A DNA stretch of 64,000 nucleotides from Bacteroidota bacterium (GCA_023393915.1 JAEXBS010000043.1:138402-202401), one strand, 5' to 3'. Shown: positions 52,530 to 62,237, counted from the first letter of the stretch. The notes: generated by a model not told the origin, from the letters alone. Translations and numbers: made by a program.

Positions 52530-53063
52530 CTAGTCTGCTCCTACAATTCGGTCCAATACTTCGATTAATTTCGGATCCTCAGGAGAAATCGCATAGTAAA
52601 GTGCTATTTTTCCTTTCTGATCGACTACCATAAAACGAGGCACCCAATTAAGTTCAATGTAGTTATTGAAATTGTTTTTCCAACCCTGTTGAAACCAATA
52701 ATGTTCGTAGCTTCCAATTTCGTGTTTTTCAATTCCTCTGCGCCACTGCTCATAAGAACGATCTAAAGAAAAATAAACAACGCTAAGGTCGGGATACTTG
52801 CTTAGCAACGCTCTTGTTCCAGGGAGCGCTGTGAGACAATCTGCACACCAGCTTGCCCAAAAATCAATCAGAATCACTTTACCTTGGTGTTTCTCCAGCA
52901 CCTTGCCTACTGTGGTGTTCGCACCCTGCCAACTCACTAGAGTTTCATTTAAGGCCAAGGCTGAAAAATCGGTCTTTGGATCTTGAATGGGTTTTTGCGC
53001 AAAAAGCGAAAGATTCATTAGAGCGATGAGTAAAAAGCTAAAAAAGAAAGTGGAACGATTCAT
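52530..53063 (-). CDS. TlpA-like thioredoxin-fold protein
   Basis: A 177-residue exported thioredoxin-like protein: signal peptide to SLFAQ, then LNETLVSWQG, LIDFWASWCADCLTALP near 72-88 with the CxxC active site (C-A-D-C), and VPRFMVVDQKGKIAL with cis-Pro. It should reduce or exchange disulfides in the periplasm. It lies 15 bases after the amylase lipoprotein gene, so the pair is probably co-transcribed, an unusual partner for an amylase. Confidence 0.87.
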   Translation of the reverse strand: MNRSTFFFSFLLIALMNLSLFAQKPIQDPKTDFSALALNETLVSWQGANTTVGKVLEKHQGKVILIDFWASWCADCLTALPGTRALLSKYPDLSVVYFSLDRSYEQWRRGIEKHEIGSYEHYWFQQGWKNNFNNYIELNWVPRFMVVDQKGKIALYYAISPEDPKLIEVLDRIVGAD

Positions 53064-53078
53064 ACGGGTTTGTAAATT

Positions 53079-54731
53079 TTATTTAATTTTCTCTAATAAT
53101 ACGATTTCATAAGGAGTGCTGAACTTTGCTTTACCTCCCTGAACTATTACTTCTGTGCCACTATAAAAGTCATGAAGCAAGCTTCCCTCGCTAAAATGAG
53201 CAGCAACCTCAACTGATTTCTCACCCTTGGGTAGATCTAGACCCACGATTACTTTATCGTCTCCTTTCACGCGTGAAAAATAGTAAGGACTAGAGCTTAT
53301 CATTTTGTGCTCACCTTCTCCGATAGCGGGATGTGCCTGCCGGAAACGCCCAAGCTTGCTGTAATGTTGAAAAAGAGCCTTAGTAGAAGCATCCTTTTCT
53401 AAATCCGACCAGTTCATAACACTACGCAAATTAGCATCTCCCTCTGCTCCCGGGACAATAAGTGCTCTTGCAGTCTCGTCTCCGTAATAGATTTGAGCGA
53501 TACCTGGAGAAAGGAGTAATTTAGTTGCAGCTTCAAAAGTCCTTTTTCTTTCTTTATCGAAAGGAGAACCATCGTCATGAGAACTAAGATAATTCATAAC
53601 GGTATTAGATCCCATGGGTCCGGAAAGCTTTTCATTGTAGTAAGAAAAGAGCTCTTCGTAACTTTTATTGGCATCGCCCTTAAAATCAAAATTGATAAGA
53701 GCGGGAATGCCTTCATTAAAATAATTCACTTTTCTATCTCCAAAATCATAGTTAAGGTGCTGGGAGATTCCGTAGCCATAAACCTCACCAACTAAGAAAA
53801 ATTCTACTCCTTTTTGAAGATCACTTGGATGATCCACTTTATACTGCTGAAAACTTTCTTGGGTCACGTTTGCAAAATCTTTCCAAACATCAGGCTCTGT
53901 ATGCTTCACGGTATCGAGCCTGTAACCGTCAATTCCGTAATCTAAAATATAATCACTAAGCCATTTTATGATATAGTATTTCGGAGCTCTGGGATAGCCT
54001 GTTTTTTGAAAAAAGGCATCGAGTTCTTGCACTTCCTCTTCATATCGTCCTTCTTTTTTCCATTTCTCTACGAGCATTTCTGGTAAAGCGACCTCAGAGC
54101 TGCTTTCGGTTAAAATGTCAGGTAAATTGGCTACCAATGTACACGGCACGGTTGTACCGTATCCTTCGTAAGTACATTGAGGAGAAGTACGCACCCAATT
54201 ACTTGGGTATTTAGGATCTATCTCTGTAACCGGTCCCGTGTGGTTGATCACCGCATCTAAAACGATTCGAATTCCTTGCTGATGGGCTTTTTCCACAAGC
54301 GATTTAAATTCAGCCTTGGTCCCTAAATTCGGATCAATTGCTGTCCAATCTTTAGTCCAATAACCGTGGAACCCATAGGTCTTTCCGGTTCCTTCATCAA
54401 CCGATCCTGCAATCTGCTCCACGATCGGAGTCAGCCAAAGGGCAGAAACGCCTAATTCTTTAAAATACCCCTCATCTAATTTTTGAATGATTCCTTTAAA
54501 ATCACCTCCTTCATAACCACGAAGTAGGGCCGCATCTTTCTTTCTCTCTAAAGGGAAATCGTTCGACTTATCCACATTATTAAATCGGTCTGTAAGTAAA
54601 AAATACACAGTAGAATGCTTCCAATCAAAAGGAATTTCTTGGGATTGATCCGCTTGCAGCACAGGCGATTGAACTTGACAAGAAGTAATAAAACAAAAGG
54701 CCAAAAGGCTCGCTAGAAAAGTACGAATCAT
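53079..54731 (-). CDS. GH13 alpha-amylase lipoprotein (SusG-like)
   Basis: A 550-residue lipoprotein (lipobox ITSC, Cys18) with all GH13 motifs: DAVINHTG near 165, GYRLDTVKH with the nucleophile near 270, LVGEVYG near 308 and LSSHDDGSP near 384. It should cut starch at the outer membrane to feed the Sus importer. It lies more than 40 kb from the susCDEF locus. After Cys18 the sequence is QVQSPV, without the acidic residues seen after the Cys of the SusD/E/F proteins here, so surface exposure is less certain. Confidence 0.92.
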   Translation of the reverse strand: MIRTFLASLLAFCFITSCQVQSPVLQADQSQEIPFDWKHSTVYFLLTDRFNNVDKSNDFPLERKKDAALLRGYEGGDFKGIIQKLDEGYFKELGVSALWLTPIVEQIAGSVDEGTGKTYGFHGYWTKDWTAIDPNLGTKAEFKSLVEKAHQQGIRIVLDAVINHTGPVTEIDPKYPSNWVRTSPQCTYEGYGTTVPCTLVANLPDILTESSSEVALPEMLVEKWKKEGRYEEEVQELDAFFQKTGYPRAPKYYIIKWLSDYILDYGIDGYRLDTVKHTEPDVWKDFANVTQESFQQYKVDHPSDLQKGVEFFLVGEVYGYGISQHLNYDFGDRKVNYFNEGIPALINFDFKGDANKSYEELFSYYNEKLSGPMGSNTVMNYLSSHDDGSPFDKERKRTFEAATKLLLSPGIAQIYYGDETARALIVPGAEGDANLRSVMNWSDLEKDASTKALFQHYSKLGRFRQAHPAIGEGEHKMISSSPYYFSRVKGDDKVIVGLDLPKGEKSVEVAAHFSEGSLLHDFYSGTEVIVQGGKAKFSTPYEIVLLEKIK

Positions 54732-54841
54732 ACTACAATTGAATTAGAAGTGTGAAAATACTTAAAAAAAGCTCACTAGAAAACTATTTCAAGAGGTATT
54801 TCACTAATAATTTACTTTCCTACTTGGTTTAAGAAAATGAT

Positions 54842-54849
54842 TATCTTTG
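54842..54849 (+). promoter_or_regulatory. -7 box of the FkbM-flippase operon
   Basis: TATCTTTG matches the -7 consensus 19 bases before the FkbM start codon; no -33 element at standard distance. Confidence 0.45.
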
Positions 54850-54868
54850 TTATAGTAAGCCTTCTTTT

Positions 54869-55663
54869 ATGACGATTTATTCCCGTTTAGCTGAGACTCT
54901 ACAATACATTAATCCAAACTTTTATAAAAGGAGATTCTTCAAAAAGCAAGTAGCTCTTAAGCAAACTAATTTGCTCGAGAGAAATATTGAACCCGAACTA
55001 TTTTGGATTCAATCTTTTTTAAGCTCAGATGACGTTTTTATGGATGTTGGAGCCAATGTCGGCGCTTATCTGTATGCTTTAGAAGGTATCGTGCCAGCGC
55101 CACAAACCTACGCCTTTGAACCCAGTAAAAAACTTTCCCGAAGACTCAGAAGAATTTTTCCTGGATGCCACGTTTTCCCCATAGCGCTCTCCGATAAAAA
55201 CGAACAGGCGGCACTTACCACCCCCAAAATTAATGGGGAGAAAATACGATCGCGCTCTACCTTAAGAAATGACTTAACCGAAAAAAACCAAGACGGCTCG
55301 AGTGAAGAATCGGTAAAAGTGATTCGTTTGGACGACTGGGCTTACCTTGAGCATCTGCACCGACTATCGTTTATAAAAATTGATGTAGAAGGAAACGAAA
55401 GAAATGTTATTCAGGGTGCAAAGAAAACAATTGCTCGGTTTCGACCTACCCTTATGATTGAGATTGAACAGCGCCATCATCAAATCCCTGTTTGGCAAGT
55501 CGTGGAAGAAATCTGTTTACTGGGGTACAAGCCCTTTTACCTCAATCGCACTACTCTCACCCTCTCTCCTTTAACAGAAAAGTTTCTTGGAGAGCAGAAT
55601 GAGGGGGAGGTAAAAAATTATGCGCAGTATATTAATAACATTATCTTTACGCCCGAAAAATGA
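54869..55663 (+). CDS. FkbM family methyltransferase
   Basis: A 264-residue SAM-dependent O-methyltransferase. SAM motif I is VFMDVGANVGAYLYAL near 55-70; the FkbM-type second motif is FIKIDVEGNERNVIQGA near 168-184, followed by PTLMIEIEQRH. In cell-surface loci such enzymes methylate sugars. Its stop overlaps the flippase start (ATGA), so the two are translationally coupled, supporting a role in glycan modification. Confidence 0.9.
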   Translation: MTIYSRLAETLQYINPNFYKRRFFKKQVALKQTNLLERNIEPELFWIQSFLSSDDVFMDVGANVGAYLYALEGIVPAPQTYAFEPSKKLSRRLRRIFPGCHVFPIALSDKNEQAALTTPKINGEKIRSRSTLRNDLTEKNQDGSSEESVKVIRLDDWAYLEHLHRLSFIKIDVEGNERNVIQGAKKTIARFRPTLMIEIEQRHHQIPVWQVVEEICLLGYKPFYLNRTTLTLSPLTEKFLGEQNEGEVKNYAQYINNIIFTPEK

Positions 55664-57138
55664 GTGTAGTTTCCAGACAAGGTGTTAAGTACTCACTAAT
55701 TGGGTATTTTGGTTTCCTATTAGGAACCCTTTCGACCTTGTTTGTTTTCCCGTACGATATGGAGTTCTACGGTCGATTGCAATACATTCTTCCAACAGCA
55801 GAACTCCTTTTACCTATCGTCGTTTTTGGACTGAGTTTCTCACAAGTAAAATTTTTCCTGCAAAGTAAGAAAGTAGGGAAACATCAAAACTTCTTTTCGG
55901 TTTCTCTTCTAGCGGTATCGCTGAATTACCTTCTATTTTTAGTGGGCTTCTTTCTGTTTTTTTATTTATTTCCGGACCTAAAATCATCAGAACTTTACCA
56001 AGGAAGAAAACTGGTATTACCCTTAGTACTACTCCTTGCCTTAAGCACTGTTTTCAACAAGTATATTTCTAATTACAAAAGAATTGTCGTTCCTAATATA
56101 TTTGAAAACCTATTTCCAAAACTAGCCAACTTAGGTGCATTCCTACTCTTTGTATTTATTGGATGGTCGTCTCAAGCCGCAGGTGCCTTTTTCTTGGGAA
56201 TGTTCGTCTTGTCCTTTCTCGGTTACTTTTTCTATGCCAATAAACTAGAGAAAATTAATTTCGATTTCAGTTTAGATTACCTTAAACAGGATGGACTCTA
56301 TAAAAATGTATTTAGCTATTCTTTGTTCGGATTTCTTGGAAACATTGGAAACTACATCGCCTTTAGGGTAGATAAATTCATGATTGGAGAAGCACTGAGT
56401 TTTCAAGAAAACGGAGCGTATAGTATTATTTTAGGGGTACTTTCATTTATTATGATCCCGCAAATGGGACTCTTCAATATCTCTGCCCCACTTATTAATT
56501 CACATATCGAACAAGGAAATTTCAAGCAGCTCGATGAGTTCCATAAAAAAACTTCTTTAACTCTCTATTTCCTGGGAGCCGTTCTATTTTCTTGCATCCT
56601 TGTTGGATTTCCCTATTTAACTCATTTTATTAGAAACGGAGAAGTTCTCTTAGAAGCTTCCCCCGTAATATGGATTTTAGGATCGGCAATGATTTTCGAT
56701 TTGGCGACAGGCTTTAATGGACATATTATTTCACTTTCAAAGTATTACCGCTTCAATATTGTGATCATGCTTTTTCTTGCTGGGCTTACCATAGGGCTTA
56801 ATTACCTTTTTCTTACCTACACGAATTTAGGTATTATAGGAATTGCACTGGCAACAACCATTTCACTCTCTGTTTTTAATGGAATAAAACTCGCTTTCAA
56901 TTACTGGAAATTCCGCGTTTTTCCTATTACAATTGAGATGGTCTATACGAGTATACTTTGCACCCTGGGAATCTCCCTCGCGCTTATTTTGCCCGAGCAC
57001 AAACTCCCGCTAATAAACCTCGTTTACAAACCCTTTATCGTTTTACTCATAATAGGAGTTGGAAATTATTTCATGAATATATTCCCCCTTGCTCCTTACC
57101 TAAATAAAACTTTCTTTAAAAGTCTTTTCAAATTCTAA
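55660..57138 (+). CDS. Polysaccharide flippase (Wzx/MATE-like exporter family)
   Basis: A 492-residue protein with about 14 membrane helices and hardly any soluble part. The start VKYSLIGYFGFLLGTLSTLFVFP and the mid-protein VFSYSLFGFLGNIGNYIAFRVDKFMIG follow the Wzx/RfbX pattern, as does the C-terminal pair of helices. It should move lipid-linked oligosaccharides across the inner membrane. No polymerase (wzy) is in view. Its stop codon shares bases with that of the convergent glycosyltransferase gene. Confidence 0.9.
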   Translation: MSVVSRQGVKYSLIGYFGFLLGTLSTLFVFPYDMEFYGRLQYILPTAELLLPIVVFGLSFSQVKFFLQSKKVGKHQNFFSVSLLAVSLNYLLFLVGFFLFFYLFPDLKSSELYQGRKLVLPLVLLLALSTVFNKYISNYKRIVVPNIFENLFPKLANLGAFLLFVFIGWSSQAAGAFFLGMFVLSFLGYFFYANKLEKINFDFSLDYLKQDGLYKNVFSYSLFGFLGNIGNYIAFRVDKFMIGEALSFQENGAYSIILGVLSFIMIPQMGLFNISAPLINSHIEQGNFKQLDEFHKKTSLTLYFLGAVLFSCILVGFPYLTHFIRNGEVLLEASPVIWILGSAMIFDLATGFNGHIISLSKYYRFNIVIMLFLAGLTIGLNYLFLTYTNLGIIGIALATTISLSVFNGIKLAFNYWKFRVFPITIEMVYTSILCTLGISLALILPEHKLPLINLVYKPFIVLLIIGVGNYFMNIFPLAPYLNKTFFKSLFKF

Positions 57139-58217
57139 TCGGTAACTGAAGGTTTTGCTACAAAAGAGCTTAGTAAGTTTTCAAGTGAACTGAGCTGAGC
57201 ACTTTTAGAGTAAGACTCTAGATCAACTAGATCCTTTCCGTGCAATCGCTGAAAAAGTCCGAACAGATCAGCGGACTCTTGGAAGGCTAATGGATAAGTG
57301 CTGTAATAGAAATGAGGAAGTACAATGGGTTTACCGTAGGTTATTGCTTCCGCTAAGGCTCCAGTCATTTTCGTTGAACCGTAGTACTCCTTCCCACTAA
57401 AAAATAGGTTCTCTTTTCTTACAGGACTCCATAATACATCGGCCGAGCGCATATGCATTTGAAAAACGTCATTAGAAACGCGGTGAGTAAAATAAACGAG
57501 TTCGAGTCCTGGTAGTCGCTGCTCTTCGAGTTTCTGAATCCAAGAAAGCTCCTTTCCGCTGCATTTCCCTAGAAAGACTACCTGTAGCTTCCTGTTTTGC
57601 CCTTCTCTTGGATTTTGGAACTCTCTACTAAGTTTTTTGAAAACTTCTTTATAATTTCTTCTGTCTTGAGAAACTGTTCCTGGAATTACAACTCTGACTA
57701 TTGAATCCTTACTACTCTCTTCGTACTTTGTATAAAAAAGAGGCAGTGCACGAAGCGGTTCTAAAGCTAAATCTTGATCTAAAGTAAGCAACCTTCTTTT
57801 TACCCTATGCAATATGGGAGCGCGCAATAACCCTTCTTTCAACAAAAGTTTCAATCGGTAAGAAAAATCCTTTTTAGGAAAACTAAAAAATAAATCGATA
57901 GCGGATCTTTCCGTAAAATTTAAATTATGAACGATAAGGTAAGTATTGAACTTTTTTTGAACTTCTCTAAAGAGACTAAAATACCGATGTACAGTACCTA
58001 TCAATACTACATCATAAGTAGCTCGACTTAAGTCATATATAAGCGAATCTTCCGAAGAAAGGTGAACCTTTGGGCCGGGTGAGATCCCCAGCTGAGAGAG
58101 AATTTTTGATGAAAAAAAGTAGTCCACCTCTACTATTTTGGAGTCTTTCGTAAGATCCATCATTTGAGAAGCAATCTCAGCATGTGTATCTAGTTCAATA
58201 TAGGCAACTCGAATCAA
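57135..58217 (-). CDS. Putative GT-B-fold glycosyltransferase
   Basis: A 360-residue protein I can place only loosely. The N-terminal half has a Rossmann-like YDVVLIGTVHRYFSLF and VHNLNFTER; the C-terminal half has VRVVIPGTVSQDRRNY, LQVVFLGKCSGKEL, HMRSADVLWSPV and GALAEAITYGKPIVLP near 295-315, which resembles the nucleotide-sugar-binding E-x7-G-K-P pattern of GT4-type enzymes. The start codon is TTG, overlapping the amidohydrolase stop. Context (GT2 and flippase nearby) supports a glycan role. Confidence 0.65.
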   Translation of the reverse strand: MIRVAYIELDTHAEIASQMMDLTKDSKIVEVDYFFSSKILSQLGISPGPKVHLSSEDSLIYDLSRATYDVVLIGTVHRYFSLFREVQKKFNTYLIVHNLNFTERSAIDLFFSFPKKDFSYRLKLLLKEGLLRAPILHRVKRRLLTLDQDLALEPLRALPLFYTKYEESSKDSIVRVVIPGTVSQDRRNYKEVFKKLSREFQNPREGQNRKLQVVFLGKCSGKELSWIQKLEEQRLPGLELVYFTHRVSNDVFQMHMRSADVLWSPVRKENLFFSGKEYYGSTKMTGALAEAITYGKPIVLPHFYYSTYPLAFQESADLFGLFQRLHGKDLVDLESYSKSAQLSSLENLLSSFVAKPSVTD

Positions 58218-59905
58218 AATTTCATATCCTTAGCTATTAAAGACTCGTTAAGGGATTCTCGATCCATTAAAAGTTCCCCTTGGATAAAGGTTTTAAGCAC
58301 TTTGGTACCTAAAATATCTTCTTCTTTCACCTTCATTAAATCCTGGTCAAGGACGATAAAATCCGCCCACTTCCCTACTTCTAAACTCCCTTTTTCTTTC
58401 TCTAAAAAACTCCCTTTACTCGCCCACAGGGTCATGCCCCAGAGCGCCTCTTTTCTTGAAAGGGCATTCTCCGATTGAAACCCCTCTTGAGGCCAACCTT
58501 TAGCATCCTTTCTTACGACTGCGGCATAGAAGGTTTTGATTGGACTCAAATCCTCTACCGGAAAATCAGTACCCAGTACAATGTATCCGTTTTGCTTTAG
58601 TAAATCTTTGTAGGCAAAGGCATTTTTTATACGCTTAGGACCTAGCCTCTCCTCCGCCCAATACATATCGGAAGTAGCATGCGTAGGCTGGACCGAAGGA
58701 AGAATAGAGAATTTTCCGAACCTATCAAAATCTTTTGGCGCTACAACTTGCGCATGTTCAATTCTCCATCGTCTGTCGTTTTTGTTTTGAAGTACCCTCT
58801 CGTAAACTTGAAGAATGACTTGATTGGCAGAATCTCCAATGGCATGCGTATTCATTTGAAACCCCTCCTTATAAAGCTCTTTTGCTCGGGAAAGAAAATG
58901 ATCAGGATCAGAAAGCAAAAGTCCTCGATGTCCAGGACGATCAGAATAATCTTCTAACAAACAAGCACCTCTTGATCCCAAGGCTCCATCGGAATAAAAC
59001 TTAAATCCATTGACAAGAAGTCGATCGGTTTTAATAATTCCTCTTTTTTTAAGATAGGCTAAATTCTCATCAGAATCCGAAAGCATAACGTGCAAACCTA
59101 TTTTCAACTCTTTTGATTTCTGCAACAATTCGATCTGCTCGACAATAGGATAGTTAAGACCGGCGTCTACAATAGTAGTAAGCCCATGAGTTAAAGAGTA
59201 TTTTTGAGCCTCCAATAACGCGCTATTTATTTCTTTTTCACTCGGCTCAGGTATTATTTGAAAAAGCTCGTTTTTTGCTTGATCAATTAAAACTCCCGTT
59301 AAGGCCTCATTCTCTTTCACCAATTCTCCTCCATCAATTACTGTTGACGAATTAAATCCGGCTAAATCCAGTGCTTTCTGATTGACAATAGCGGCATGTC
59401 CATCGATTCTCGTTAAATAGACGGGACGATTAGGAAACATTTGGTCCAATTTCTCTTTCGTGGGATACTCCTTACCCGGCCAAAGATTTTGATCCCATCC
59501 CCGACCAATCAACCAGCCCTCAGGATGAGACTGGGCAAATTGATGAAGTACTTCTAAAGTTTTCTCCCACGAATCAACTCCTTTCAGATCGGCATTTTGA
59601 AGTGTTTGACCGTAACCGTAGAAATGCGCATGCCCATCAAAAAGACCTGGCATTACCGCTTTTCCACTTGCATTGTACGAGCGTTTTCCTTGGTATTTGC
59701 TCAGTAACTGTGCATTTGAGCCTAAGGCAACAATTCTCCCCTCTTTGATAGCCATCGCCTCATAAGTAGTAAAATCATCGTCTGCCGAATAGATGATTGC
59801 ATGGTGTACTAGATAATCGACGGATTCTTTTTTATTTACGCTGCAGGCGCAAACAAAGAGAGAGAAACCTATAAGTACTAATGGATGAAGGAAGTTCTTT
59901 ACCAT
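58214..59905 (-). CDS. YtcJ-like amidohydrolase lipoprotein
   Basis: A 563-residue metal-dependent hydrolase of the amidohydrolase superfamily (amidohydrolase_3). It starts with a lipobox (CAC at 19-21; Cys21), so it is likely attached to a membrane. Metal ligands: GLFDGHAHFYG near 93, NTHAIGDSA near 354, RIEHAQ near 382 and LGTDFPVE near 453. The substrate is unknown; relatives act on N-acyl or exocyclic amide bonds. It overlaps both the GT2 gene (by 7 bases) and the following glycosyltransferase, implying tight co-expression. Confidence 0.88.
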   Translation of the reverse strand: MVKNFLHPLVLIGFSLFVCACSVNKKESVDYLVHHAIIYSADDDFTTYEAMAIKEGRIVALGSNAQLLSKYQGKRSYNASGKAVMPGLFDGHAHFYGYGQTLQNADLKGVDSWEKTLEVLHQFAQSHPEGWLIGRGWDQNLWPGKEYPTKEKLDQMFPNRPVYLTRIDGHAAIVNQKALDLAGFNSSTVIDGGELVKENEALTGVLIDQAKNELFQIIPEPSEKEINSALLEAQKYSLTHGLTTIVDAGLNYPIVEQIELLQKSKELKIGLHVMLSDSDENLAYLKKRGIIKTDRLLVNGFKFYSDGALGSRGACLLEDYSDRPGHRGLLLSDPDHFLSRAKELYKEGFQMNTHAIGDSANQVILQVYERVLQNKNDRRWRIEHAQVVAPKDFDRFGKFSILPSVQPTHATSDMYWAEERLGPKRIKNAFAYKDLLKQNGYIVLGTDFPVEDLSPIKTFYAAVVRKDAKGWPQEGFQSENALSRKEALWGMTLWASKGSFLEKEKGSLEVGKWADFIVLDQDLMKVKEEDILGTKVLKTFIQGELLMDRESLNESLIAKDMKF

Positions 59906-60789
59906 TTCAGTTTATTAAAAAATTGTTTCCAACGCAATTGTCGGATGTATTTAATTTCCTCGGCAGTAATTTCTCTTTGTCCTTTCGATTTTAAAAAGGC
60001 CCCGAGAAGCGTAAAAAAATGAGGCAATCCACCGCTTCTTATTGAAGCTTTTGCCCCCGAAATAACCGCCAATGGAAAACTCAGTCCCAAATTATAAAAA
60101 TAACGACCCAATTTTTGAGCCTTTTGCTTTTCATACCGCTCTGCAGTAGGACGCAGATGTTTCACCCAAAGCGATTTAATGGTTTTTACCTGATATCCAT
60201 TTTTTTGAGCTAAGAGTCCATCGATATTGTCCCATCCCAAAGTGGGACGAATGCCGCCCATGGCTTCAAAGCATTCTCTAAGATAGGATTTTATCGGTCC
60301 TCTTACATGAGAAGGGTCACTGAGGTTTTCGTATTTCCATCCAGAAGACTCCTTTTCAAAATCCATGATCTTGGATAAATCAATGGCTCCTTCGGTAATT
60401 CTAACGAGGCCCGAAGCCATTCCAATTGAATGATCACTTTGATAAAGTTGCCTAATTTCATTAAGATAATCTCTAGGGAAAACGATATCTGCATCAAACT
60501 TACAGAGTACATCGAACTCCTTGGAATCAGTAGATTCAAGACCTTTGTAGAAACTTCTCACCACTTTGGCTCCAGGCTCATGCTTGGAAGAGGGTAAATC
60601 CAAAGCAAAAAACCGAGAATCCTTCTTTGCAAATTCATGCGCCACTTGTGATGTACCATCCAAGGAACCATCATTGACCACTACAACATTAAAGTCCCGA
60701 TAGGATTGCTCCTCTAATGAAAGGAGACAATACGGTAGAAACTCTTCTTCGTTATGCGCAGGAATTATGATAAGAAATTTTAGACTCAT
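59899..60789 (-). CDS. Family 2 glycosyltransferase
   Basis: A 296-residue GT-A enzyme. The N-terminus FLIIIPAHNEEEFLPYCLLS and VVVNDGSLDGTSQVA near 35-49 are the donor-binding region; DVLCKFDADIVFP near 94-106 carries the D-x-D metal site. Acceptor part has MGGIRPTLGWDNIDGLLAQ. It is overlapped by aspA upstream (ATGA) and by the amidohydrolase downstream. No membrane helix is clear, so it is probably cytoplasmic or peripheral. Confidence 0.9.
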   Translation of the reverse strand: MSLKFLIIIPAHNEEEFLPYCLLSLEEQSYRDFNVVVVNDGSLDGTSQVAHEFAKKDSRFFALDLPSSKHEPGAKVVRSFYKGLESTDSKEFDVLCKFDADIVFPRDYLNEIRQLYQSDHSIGMASGLVRITEGAIDLSKIMDFEKESSGWKYENLSDPSHVRGPIKSYLRECFEAMGGIRPTLGWDNIDGLLAQKNGYQVKTIKSLWVKHLRPTAERYEKQKAQKLGRYFYNLGLSFPLAVISGAKASIRSGGLPHFFTLLGAFLKSKGQREITAEEIKYIRQLRWKQFFNKLKW

Positions 60790-62186
60790 TTCATTTGAGG
60801 CGCGAGCATATTTCTTGGATCAAGTATCTCATCAAGTTTCTCTTGAGAAAGAATTCCTTTTTCAAGTACTAAATTATAGACGCTCTTGCCTGTTTCTAGG
60901 GCTTCTTTTGCGATCTGAGTAGAAGTCTTATATCCAATAAAAGGATTAAGCGCGGTAACGATTCCAATACTGTGCTTTACCATGTTTAGACACACCTCTT
61001 TGTTTGCAGTAATACCCTTAACACATTTATGCGTAAGAGTGGAAAGGGCGTTTGAAAGAAAATAAATATTTTCCATGATGGCGTGGCACATAACAGGCTC
61101 CATAACATTGAGTTGCAATTGACCTGCTTCTGCAGCCATCGTAACAGTTAAATCGTTTCCAATGACCTTGTAGCAAACTTGATTCACTACCTCAGGAATT
61201 ACTGGATTTACTTTTCCAGGCATAATGGAAGAACCGGGCTGCATAGGAGGCAGATTGATTTCGAAAAAGCCTGCTCTGGGTCCTGAAGAAAGTAGACGTA
61301 AATCGTTGCAAATTTTTGAAATCTTTACCGCTAGTCTCTTTATTGCAGAGGAATAAATCACATAAGATCCCGTATCAGGAGTCGCTTCTACTAAATTTTT
61401 AGCGGATACAATTTGATAACCAGTGACTTTAGCCAAGTTCTTAGCACATAAATTAGCATATCCCGAAGGAGAGTTAATACCTGTACCAATAGCTGTGGCT
61501 CCCATATTTATTTCTTCAAATAACTTCGCATTGGCATTAAGCTTCGTTATGTCTTCTTCTAAAGTGGCAGCGAATGCTTCAAACTCTTGTCCCAATGTCA
61601 TTGGAACAGCATCCTGAAGTTGAGTTCTACCCATTTTAATGACATCATGAAATTCTCGACCTTTGCGACGGAATGCCTCAATAAGTTCTGACAAACTATC
61701 TGTAAGCATTTCATTCTGTTGAAGTAGTGCCAATTTAATTGCCGTTGGATAGGCGTCATTGGTAGATTGAGAAAGATTGATATGATCATTCGGCGAACAA
61801 AATTCGTACTGACCTTTCTCTTTACCCATCTTCTCTAGAACAATATTAGCAATCACTTCATTCGCATTCATATTTACAGAAGTTCCAGCACCACCTTGAA
61901 TCATATCAATAGGGAATTCTTGATTGTAATGACCTGTAGCCACCTCATCGCATGCCTGAGCGATGTTTTTATATAACTCATCAGGTAAAAGCCCTAATTC
62001 GTAATTCGTTTTAGCTGCAGCTTTCTTTACATAAGCTAGCGCTTTGATAAAGCGTGGGTAACTGGAGAGTTTTTGCCCTGAAATTTGAAAATTTTCAATG
62101 GCTCTTTGGGTTTGAACTCCGTAGTAAGCGTTAAGGGGAACTTGTAGTTCTCCTAGTAAATCACTCTCTTTTCTATACTGTTCCAT
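60786..62186 (-). CDS. aspA: Aspartate ammonia-lyase
   Basis: A 466-residue enzyme of the fumarase/aspartase superfamily that releases ammonia from aspartate to give fumarate. Landmarks are YYGVQTQRAIENFQISG at the start, the TSVNMNANEVIAN region, THSQST-like NLSQSTNDAYPTA, and the signature PGSSIMPGKVNPVIPE near 318. The MPGKVNP loop and ESDLLGELQVP start agree with aspartase rather than class II fumarase, but the two are close. It overlaps the GT2 gene, an unexpected operon partner. Confidence 0.9.
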   Translation of the reverse strand: MEQYRKESDLLGELQVPLNAYYGVQTQRAIENFQISGQKLSSYPRFIKALAYVKKAAAKTNYELGLLPDELYKNIAQACDEVATGHYNQEFPIDMIQGGAGTSVNMNANEVIANIVLEKMGKEKGQYEFCSPNDHINLSQSTNDAYPTAIKLALLQQNEMLTDSLSELIEAFRRKGREFHDVIKMGRTQLQDAVPMTLGQEFEAFAATLEEDITKLNANAKLFEEINMGATAIGTGINSPSGYANLCAKNLAKVTGYQIVSAKNLVEATPDTGSYVIYSSAIKRLAVKISKICNDLRLLSSGPRAGFFEINLPPMQPGSSIMPGKVNPVIPEVVNQVCYKVIGNDLTVTMAAEAGQLQLNVMEPVMCHAIMENIYFLSNALSTLTHKCVKGITANKEVCLNMVKHSIGIVTALNPFIGYKTSTQIAKEALETGKSVYNLVLEKGILSQEKLDEILDPRNMLAPQMK

Positions 62187-62237
62187 TAAAAAAATATTTC
62201 AGGGAAAGTTAAGAGTTTTTTAAATGGTGAACAAACA

